Of a DNA stretch of 5,621 nucleotides, positions 1-4,422 are shown in pieces. The position numbers and the translations under genes are program-made. Below the pieces are notes generated by a model. The model did not search any database, was not told the origin of the DNA, and saw nothing but the letters and a program-made list of their open reading frames with translations. Numbering within the stretch: position 1 is the first letter of the stretch; every line of letters starts with the position of its first letter. The DNA is from Rubrobacteraceae bacterium (GTDB lineage Bacteria; Actinomycetota; Rubrobacteria; Rubrobacterales; Rubrobacteraceae), in the NCBI GenBank assembly GCA_030447045.1, contig JAUJMB010000107.1:1-5621 (forward strand). Reading direction: 5' to 3'.

Positions 1-1109
1 CTGCGGTAGAAGCGCCGGTCGACGACCGCCTGGATGCGGCGGCGCAGCGGGCTGAAGAGGGCGGCTATGACCAGGGTGGAGGCCACGACGGCGAGGGTAG
101 ACTCGCCTCCGGTGAACGATCGAAAGAGCGTCTGGAGGAACACCGCGCCGCCGACGTACACCGCCACGAGGACGCCCGTGAGCGCAGCGTAGACGAGCGT
201 TCGGTTGACTATGACGTCTATGTCGTAGAGGCGGTACCTGAAGATGGCCACACCGGTGGCCACCGGGATCGAGGGGACGAGGATCAGGCCCACCGCTGCG
301 AGGCCCGCTTCGAGCAACGCGCCCTCGGCGTTGCTCAGTGCCTGGAACACGAACACGAAGCCGAACGTCAGGGCGGAGGCGAACCACTTTATCTGCTGGC
401 GCTCGTCCCCCCTAGCCCGGCGGAAGCGTACAAACAGGGAGGTCACGGCGGCCAGCCCGGCGGCGAGCATCATCGGAAACGCGGCGAACTCTACTACCAC
501 GAACAAGGTGTGGGAGGTGCCTTCTTCCGCCGGACCTTCGGGGCGCACCAACGCAGGGCCTCTCTCGGACCAGAGGAGGACCGAGGCTATCGCGGAGATC
601 AGGGCGATGGAGAGGCCGCCGAGCCAAGCTACCCACCTCCAGCGGCGCGTAGGCGGGCGTCCGTCCGGGAAGAGGAGGGGCAAGAACACCAGGATCAGGC
701 CGAGCCCGGGCGCCCAGATCCACTGGCCGAGCCAGGACGCTTCCGGGCCCAGAGGCAGCGAGCCGGGCTTCGTGAGGAGCACGTAGGTTGCGTACTCGTA
801 TCCGAAGACCGAGAGCCCCTGGCAAAGGGCGGCGGCGCAGAAGATCCACCCGATCGGGTTATCGGGGCGGTATGAGGCGATCATGGCCCCGACGGCGGAG
901 AACGCCACCGCCAGGGTGGCGATCATGACTATGTCCTCCCCGGCGAAGATCTCGCCCAGGGTGCGCCCGTTCAGGAACCCGAGCAGAGGGCTGCCCGCGG
1001 CCAGGGCCACGCACAGCAGGCAGATAAACCAGGCCAGCCAGGAAGAGACGCGGGCACCAATCCCCCGCCGCCCGTCCCGTGGCTTTTTTTCTCCTATTCG
1101 CCGGTCCAA
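1..1109 (-). CDS. Multi-pass membrane protein, probable sensor histidine kinase N-terminal region (partial, C-terminus outside window)
   Basis: The minus strand reads as one open frame from an upstream stop near 1256 down to position 1, where it runs out of the window; about 369 residues are visible. Translated by hand it shows about ten hydrophobic segments, including WLAWFICLLCVALAAG, IVMIATLAVAFSAVGAM, GLGLILVFLPLLF, LFVVVEFAAFPMMLAAG and LAVVASTLVIAALF. Between them are hydrophilic signatures: RPDNPIGWIFC, LFPDGRPPTRRWRW, RGDERQQIKWF, RYRLYDIDVIVNRTLVY, and finally SPLRRRIQAVVDRRFYR. From family knowledge, this string is typical of actinobacterial and chloroflexal membrane sensors, many of which continue into GAF and/or HisKA_3-HATPase domains; others end soon after 'DRRFYRRKYD'. 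No kinase domain is visible here, so the kinase role is inferred. No ATG lies near the N-terminus. I chose TTG at 1109 because AAGGG (1121-1117) precedes it by 7 nt; TTG at 1160, with GGAGGGG 12 nt upstream, is the alternative. It is divergent from the fumarase genes. Confidence 0.75.
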   Translation of the reverse strand, partial: MDRRIGEKKPRDGRRGIGARVSSWLAWFICLLCVALAAGSPLLGFLNGRTLGEIFAGEDIVMIATLAVAFSAVGAMIASYRPDNPIGWIFCAAALCQGLSVFGYEYATYVLLTKPGSLPLGPEASWLGQWIWAPGLGLILVFLPLLFPDGRPPTRRWRWVAWLGGLSIALISAIASVLLWSERGPALVRPEGPAEEGTSHTLFVVVEFAAFPMMLAAGLAAVTSLFVRFRRARGDERQQIKWFASALTFGFVFVFQALSNAEGALLEAGLAAVGLILVPSIPVATGVAIFRYRLYDIDVIVNRTLVYAALTGVLVAVYVGGAVFLQTLFRSFTGGESTLAVVASTLVIAALFSPLRRRIQAVVDRRFYR

Positions 1110-1276
1110 ACCCCAACCCTTTTCCCGGTACTCCGGCGGTCCTTGCGCCTTCCGGCCCAATAAAAGATCACACCCCTCCGCGTCCGACGCATCCCCCAAA
1201 TGGGCTAGTTTTCCCGGCCCCGGGTCTTGCGCCGTCGGGACGCTGCCCACAGCCTACGGGTCTTCCGTGCCCGGAT

Positions 1277-1297
1277 CGTTACGGGGGGCGTTACGGG
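1277..1297. repeat. Two direct copies of CGTTACGGG, 12 bp apart
   Basis: CGTTACGGG occurs at 1277-1285 and again at 1289-1297, a 12-bp period, about 20 bp upstream of the proposed -35 of the fumarase promoter. A close relative (GGATCGTTTACGGG at 2790-2803) overlaps the proposed dedA promoter. The position fits an upstream activator or operator site, but the copies are short and no binding protein is known; function is inference. Confidence 0.3.
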
Positions 1298-1317
1298 TTC
1301 CCGCCAGAGAGACCCAC

Positions 1318-1346
1318 TTCAGAAAAACCTCCCCCGGTGCTACCCT
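1318..1346 (+). promoter_or_regulatory. Candidate promoter for the fumarase operon
   Basis: TTCAGA (1318-1323) is separated by 17 bp from TACCCT (1341-1346). The latter fits the TAnnnT pattern of actinobacterial -10 elements and has an upstream TG (TGC-TACCCT), as in extended -10 promoters. Transcription would start near 1353, giving a leader of roughly 30 nt before the TTG start at 1382. The -35 match is only moderate. Inferred by eye. Confidence 0.4.
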
Positions 1347-1381
1347 TGGCCAGACCACACGGGAAGCGGGGCTGAGGGATT

Positions 1382-2224
1382 TTGCGCGAGATAGAGGCGA
1401 GCAGGGTGACGGAGACGGTGCGCGACCTGTGCATCGAGGCGAACACGCGGCTGCCGGAGAGCCACCTCTCGGCGCTGCGGCGCGCGCTCGACAGGGAGGA
1501 ATCCCCCTTAGGGCGCGAGGTCATCGAGAGGCTGCTGCAAAACGCCGAGGTCGCTAAAGAGAGGTGCGTCGCCTTCTGCCAGGACACGGGCTACGCGGTC
1601 TTCTTTGTGGAGGCGGGGGACGGGGTGCGGGTCACCGGCGGCGGTCTCGGCGGGGCTATAGACGAGGGCGTCAGGCGCGGCTACGACGAGGGCTACCTCA
1701 GAAAGTCCATCGTCAGGAGCCCCATCGACCGGACCAACACCGGCGACAACACGCCGGCCGTCGTCTACCACGAGCCCGTCGAGGGAGAGGGCCTCAAGCT
1801 CACCATGCTCGTCAAGGGCGCCGGCTGCGACAACATGAGCGCGCTCCGGATGCTCACCCCCGCAGAGGGCGTCGGGGCCATGAAGGACTTCGTCGTCGAG
1901 ACGGTAGAGAGGGCCGGACCGAACGCCAGCCCTCCCGTCACGGTCGGGGTCGGCATGGGCGGCCCGTTCGAGAAGGCGGCCTTGTTGGCCAAGAAGGCGC
2001 TGACCCGTCCGTCGGGGGAGCCGAACCCCGACCCGGAGCTGGCGGATCTGGAGCGTGAGCTGCTCGACAGGATCAACGCGACGGGCATAGGCCCGGCGGG
2101 CTACGGCGGCACCCAGACGGCGCTCGCGGTCCACGTCGAGAGCTTCCCCACCCACATCGCGGCGTTCCCCGTCGCCGTGAACCTGGACTGCCACTCCCAC
2201 CGCGTGGCCTCCGTCGAGCTGTGA
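1382..2224 (+). CDS. fumA: Class I (4Fe-4S) fumarate hydratase-type hydro-lyase, alpha subunit
   Basis: 280 aa, the normal length for the separate alpha subunit of two-subunit class I fumarases, which reversibly hydrate fumarate to L-malate in the TCA cycle; cytosolic. Visible motifs: SPLGREVIERLLQNAEVAKE (41-60), CQDTG (66-70), EGVRRGYDEGYLRKS (95-109), NTGDNTPAVV (119-128), KGAGCDNMSALRML (145-158), GVGMGGPFEKAALLAKKAL (189-207), NPDPEL (215-220), PTHIAAFPVAV (256-266) and NLDCHSHR (267-274). Of three expected cluster cysteines, Cys66 and Cys270 are present. The one in the family's N-x-C-P-P motif is Ser183 (NASPP), while Cys149 sits in the substrate loop where Ser is usual. The start is TTG at 1382: the N-terminus MREIEASRVTETV fits family starts, and GAGGG lies at 1374-1378, 3 nt upstream. 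GTG at 1406 is an alternative. It overlaps the beta gene by 4 nt. Tartrate dehydratase (TtdA) is the nearest alternative; the length and the motifs fit fumarase better. The symbol follows two-subunit naming, not E. coli fumA. Confidence 0.9.
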   Translation: MREIEASRVTETVRDLCIEANTRLPESHLSALRRALDREESPLGREVIERLLQNAEVAKERCVAFCQDTGYAVFFVEAGDGVRVTGGGLGGAIDEGVRRGYDEGYLRKSIVRSPIDRTNTGDNTPAVVYHEPVEGEGLKLTMLVKGAGCDNMSALRMLTPAEGVGAMKDFVVETVERAGPNASPPVTVGVGMGGPFEKAALLAKKALTRPSGEPNPDPELADLERELLDRINATGIGPAGYGGTQTALAVHVESFPTHIAAFPVAVNLDCHSHRVASVEL

Positions 2225-2784
2225 GCGGGGAGCCCGTACGTCTTCGGACCCCGCTCACGAGGGAGGGCAACGGGTCGCTCTCGACCGGTGACGTCGTCCT
2301 GCTCTCCGGGGTCCTCTTCGCCGCCCGCGACGCGGCCCACGCCAGGATCAAGGACGCCATAGAGAACGGGGAGCCCCTGCCCTTCGACCCCAAAGGGCAG
2401 GTCGTGTATTTCACCGGCCCGGCCCCGGCCAGGCCCGGGCACGCGCTCGGCCCTGCAGGACCGACGACCGCCTCCAGGATGGACCCGTACTCGCCGCTCC
2501 TGATCGAACGCGGCCTCAAGGGCATGGTCGGCAAGGGCCTGCGCTCGGAGGCGGTCCTCTCTTCCATGCGCGAGCACGGCTGCGTGTACTTCGGGGCCGT
2601 CGAGGGCACGGCGGCGCTGCTGGCGGACCGGGTGAAGGAGGCCGAGGTCGTCGCCTACGAGGACCTGGGGGCCGAGGCGGTGAGGCGGCTCGTGGTCGAG
2701 GACTTTCCCGTCGTGGTGGTCAACGACCTGCGCGGCGGCGACCTGTACCGGCAGGGCCGGGAGCGGTGGCGCAGGCGTAGGTAG
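2221..2784 (+). CDS. fumB: Class I fumarate hydratase-type hydro-lyase, beta subunit
   Basis: 187 aa, usual size for the beta subunit, equivalent to the C-terminal domain of one-chain class I fumarases. Motifs: LRTPLT (8-13), TGDVVLLSGVLFAARDAAHA (22-41), LPFDPKGQVVYFTGPAPA (53-70), GPTTASRMDPYSP (80-92), GLKGMVGKG (98-106), KEAEVVAYEDLGAEAVRRL (139-157) and VEDFPVVVVND (159-169). By family knowledge Thr82, Arg86 and Lys105 match the Thr/Arg/Lys that contact substrate in the Leishmania major class I fumarase (T467, R471, K491); all three are retained, so this half looks catalytically intact. GTG at 2221-2223 overlaps the alpha stop (GTGA), implying translational coupling and stoichiometric production. 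The C-terminus is a basic tail (RERWRRRR) beyond the conserved fold. The symbol denotes the subunit in two-gene nomenclature, not the E. coli anaerobic isoenzyme FumB; TtdB-like tartrate dehydratase beta is the less likely alternative. Confidence 0.9.
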   Translation: MSGEPVRLRTPLTREGNGSLSTGDVVLLSGVLFAARDAAHARIKDAIENGEPLPFDPKGQVVYFTGPAPARPGHALGPAGPTTASRMDPYSPLLIERGLKGMVGKGLRSEAVLSSMREHGCVYFGAVEGTAALLADRVKEAEVVAYEDLGAEAVRRLVVEDFPVVVVNDLRGGDLYRQGRERWRRRR

Positions 2785-2795
2785 CCGCAGGATCG

Positions 2796-2825
2796 TTTAC
2801 GGGCACGCGCCGTTTGGGGCATACT
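2796..2825 (+). promoter_or_regulatory. Candidate sigma70-like promoter for dedA-yihY
   Basis: TTTACG (2796-2801), an 18-bp spacer, then CATACT (2820-2825): each hexamer matches 4 of 6 consensus positions. It lies in the 79-nt gap between the fumarase beta stop and the DedA start, leaving a leader of about 30 nt. It suggests the membrane-protein pair can be transcribed separately from the fumarase genes, although no terminator is seen between them, so read-through is also possible. Confidence 0.4.
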
Positions 2826-2863
2826 GGGGGTGTCGGGCGCGGGAGGTTGGTGGGTAAAGCGCG

Positions 2864-3487
2864 ATGGGTAGTCTGCTCGCCGAGCTTGCGAGATGGGTCT
2901 TCGACGTCGTCCACTCCTTCGGGTACGTCGGGGTGTTCGTGGTCGTCCTGCTGGGGAGCCTCTACCTGCCGGTCCCGACGGAGCTGACGCTCCCGCTCTT
3001 CGGGTTCCTGGTGGGACAGGGGCGTCTCACGTTCGTTCCCGTGGTGCTGACGGCCACGGCGGCGAGGGTGGGTGCGGCGATGGTCTTCTATTCTTTGGGG
3101 CTCAGGATCGGGGAGGCGCGGCTGCGGCGCCTGATGGGGCGGGCCGAGCGGGCCAAGCTCGTCTACGGGTCGGACCTGGAGAGGGCGAGCGGGGCCTTCC
3201 AGCGGCACGGCGGGAAGGCCATCCTGATCGGCCACCTCATCCCCGGGGTGGGGCCCCTGATCTCGATCCCGGCCGGCCTGAAGCGCATGCCCGTCCGGTG
3301 GCGGTTCCTGGGCTACACCCTCCTCGGCAGCACCGCCTGGACCGGGACGCTCGTGGGCCTCGGATGGGCGCTCGGACGTCGGTGGAGGGTGGTGGAGGTG
3401 TACGCGTCCTTTCTCGCGCTCGCGGTGCTGGCCGTGCTCGCCATCTGGGTCCTGTGGTTCTTGTGGCAACGGTGGAGGACGCGATGA
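2864..3487 (+). CDS. DedA/VTT-family integral membrane protein
   Basis: 207 aa, typical for the DedA (SNARE-associated/VTT, PF09335) family, inner-membrane proteins linked to lipid flipping, proton-dependent transport and envelope homeostasis. Visible: FGYVGVFVVVLLGSLYLPVP (19-38) and the re-entrant-loop signature PVPTELTLPLFGFLVGQGRL (36-55) with the conserved acidic Glu40; membrane segment VGAAMVFYSLG (69-79); SDLERASGAFQRHGGKAILI (103-122); the core motif HLIPGVGPLISIPAGLKRMP (124-143); a helix around YTLLGSTAWTGTLVGLGWAL (151-170); and a final helix 181-201 ending in a basic WQRWRTR tail. The family motif is usually GRxIPGVRxxxSxPAG; here its two arginines are His124 and Gly130, so coupling may differ. 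Start: ATG at 2864; an in-frame TAA at 2855 excludes longer forms. The nearest Shine-Dalgarno is weak: GGTGGG at 2849-2854, 9 nt away, with a better GGAGG 17 nt away. The next gene follows within about 30 nt, probably the same transcript. Confidence 0.88.
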   Translation: MGSLLAELARWVFDVVHSFGYVGVFVVVLLGSLYLPVPTELTLPLFGFLVGQGRLTFVPVVLTATAARVGAAMVFYSLGLRIGEARLRRLMGRAERAKLVYGSDLERASGAFQRHGGKAILIGHLIPGVGPLISIPAGLKRMPVRWRFLGYTLLGSTAWTGTLVGLGWALGRRWRVVEVYASFLALAVLAVLAIWVLWFLWQRWRTR

Positions 3488-3522
3488 TGGGCGGCGAACC
3501 CGGGATCGCGTGGCGGCCATGA
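3484..3522 (+). CDS. Possible 12-codon coupling mini-ORF between dedA and yihY
   Basis: ATG at 3484 overlaps the DedA stop as ATGA, is followed by a second in-frame ATG, and encodes MMGGEPGIAWRP. Its own TGA (3520-3522) overlaps the YihY ATG (3519-3521), again as ATGA. A ribosome finishing dedA could thus be passed through this mini-ORF to yihY. There is no independent Shine-Dalgarno and the peptide resembles nothing I know, so it may be accidental; if used, it is more likely a coupling device than a functional peptide. Confidence 0.2.
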   Translation: MMGGEPGIAWRP

Positions 3523-4394
3523 GGGACTTCTTCTCGGACCTGAGGGATATCGTCGGCCCTGGCTTCGTGGCTCGGGTGCTGATCAAGGTCCGGGAGAACG
3601 ACCTGCTGGGGCTCGCCGGGCAGCTTACCTACTTCTTCCTGCTCTCCTTTTTCCCCTTCCTCATCTTCCTCGTCGCGCTGGCCGGGCTCGTGCTGAACGA
3701 CCCGGAATCGGCGGTGAGGCGCCTTATCGGCGAGTCGGCGGGCTTCCTGCCCCGCGAGGCGGTCGAGCTTCTCGTGGCCTACCTGGACCGAACGCTCCGC
3801 GGCACGAGCTCGGGCGTCCTCGTCTTCGGCATCGTCACGACGCTCTGGATGGGCTCGGCGGCCTCCATCTCCATCACCAAGGCGGCCAACCGGGCCTACG
3901 GCCTCGACGAGACGCGCCCCTTCTGGAAGCTGCGCGGCACCTCCATCCTCCTCGCCCTCGGCTTCACGCTCCTGATGGCCGCGCTCTCGCTCGTGGCCTT
4001 CGGGGTGGAGATCTTTGTGGGGAGGCTCGACGGCCCGACGGGGCCCCTCCTGGCCTTCTGGGACGTTGCGCGCTGGGCGGGCGCCTTCGCGGTGGTGACC
4101 GCGGCCCTGAGCGTCCTCTACTACCTGGCCCCCGACGCCCGCGTGCCCTTCAAGTGGATCACGCCGGGAGGCTTCGCCGCGACGGTCCTCATGTTCGTCG
4201 CGAGCGCCTCGCTGAGCTTCTACGCCTCGACGCTCGGCAATTACGACCGGATCTACGGCCAGCTGGGGGCGGTCATAGTGTTCATGCTCTGGCTCTACGC
4301 CATGGGCCTTATGGTGCTCGTCGGCGTCGAGATCAACGCTGTCCTGGCCCGCCGCGTCGAGGAGAAGAAGGGCGTCGAGCTGGTCCACGAATGA
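3519..4394 (+). CDS. YihY/virulence factor BrkB-family membrane protein
   Basis: 291 aa from this start, normal for the family (formerly annotated ribonuclease BN; the RNase assignment was later withdrawn for YihY). About six transmembrane segments lie near 30-59, 100-119, 143-167, 187-204, 213-238 and 249-276. Diagnostic stretches are ENDLLGLAGQLTYFFLLSFF (26-45), the helix after LVFGIVTTLWMGSAASISIT (101-120) with KAANRAYGL (121-129), and NYDRIYGQLGAVIVFMLWLY (241-260) followed by LVGVEINAVLARR (267-279). Molecular function is unknown; a membrane transport or envelope role is inferred. ATG at 3519 was chosen because it overlaps the stop of the upstream mini-ORF; GTG at 3510 (adds three residues, GGGA 4 nt upstream) is equally possible. 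It follows dedA by about 30 nt, so co-transcription is likely. Its stop is 15 nt from the convergent photolyase stop. Confidence 0.88.
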   Translation: MRDFFSDLRDIVGPGFVARVLIKVRENDLLGLAGQLTYFFLLSFFPFLIFLVALAGLVLNDPESAVRRLIGESAGFLPREAVELLVAYLDRTLRGTSSGVLVFGIVTTLWMGSAASISITKAANRAYGLDETRPFWKLRGTSILLALGFTLLMAALSLVAFGVEIFVGRLDGPTGPLLAFWDVARWAGAFAVVTAALSVLYYLAPDARVPFKWITPGGFAATVLMFVASASLSFYASTLGNYDRIYGQLGAVIVFMLWLYAMGLMVLVGVEINAVLARRVEEKKGVELVHE

Positions 4395-4422
4395 GACGCG
4401 GGGACCACCTTACACGGGTCCC
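4381..4422. terminator. Possible bidirectional stem-loop at convergent 3' ends
   Basis: Two alternative perfect 6-bp stems share a middle arm: TGGTCC (4381-4386) with GGACCA (4402-4407), and GGGACC (4401-4406) with GGTCCC (4417-4422, 10-nt loop, extendable by a G-U pair on the plus strand). They span both stop codons (TGA 4392-4394, TTA 4410-4412). No U-tract follows on either strand, so it is not a classical intrinsic terminator; the position alone suggests a 3'-end role. Confidence 0.3.

Larger units (their letters stand above)
1110..1381. other. Divergent intergenic region between the membrane sensor and fumarase genes
   Basis: About 270 nt with no convincing gene; open frames here are short and of low-complexity composition. 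It is less GC-biased than the coding regions, with AT-richer patches at 1158-1170 and 1318-1327. It holds a plausible rightward promoter, a short direct repeat (both listed separately), and two small perfect inverted repeats: GCGTC-C-GACGC at 1180-1190 and CCCGG-CC-CCGGG at 1213-1224. Such short GC palindromes are expected by chance at this base composition. I could not place a convincing leftward promoter. I see no riboswitch-like architecture and no terminator. Confidence 0.6.

Noticed and set aside
1180..1190. GCGTCCGACGC palindrome as a repressor site for the leftward gene
   Set aside because: Only five bases per arm, expected frequently at this GC content, single copy, and no convincing leftward promoter next to it.
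1213..1224. CCCGGCCCCGGG inverted repeat as terminator or operator
   Set aside because: It has a two-base centre, no U-tract and a composition that makes it likely by chance; nothing ties it to a gene end.
244..1557. Several overlapping plus-strand frames and minus-strand frame-0 frames across 244-1557
   Set aside because: They are Arg/Pro/Ala-rich shadow translations. The minus-strand frame open to position 1 gives a coherent multi-pass membrane protein with recognisable motifs.
2785..2863. Terminator or small RNA between fumarase beta and dedA
   Set aside because: No stable hairpin with a U-tract; the gap is better explained by a promoter and leader.
3237..4388. A 383-codon open frame antisense to dedA and yihY
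   Set aside because: Its product is a low-complexity string rich in Glu, Arg, His and Asp, as expected from the reverse of a GC-rich membrane-protein gene, and it lies opposite two well-recognised families.
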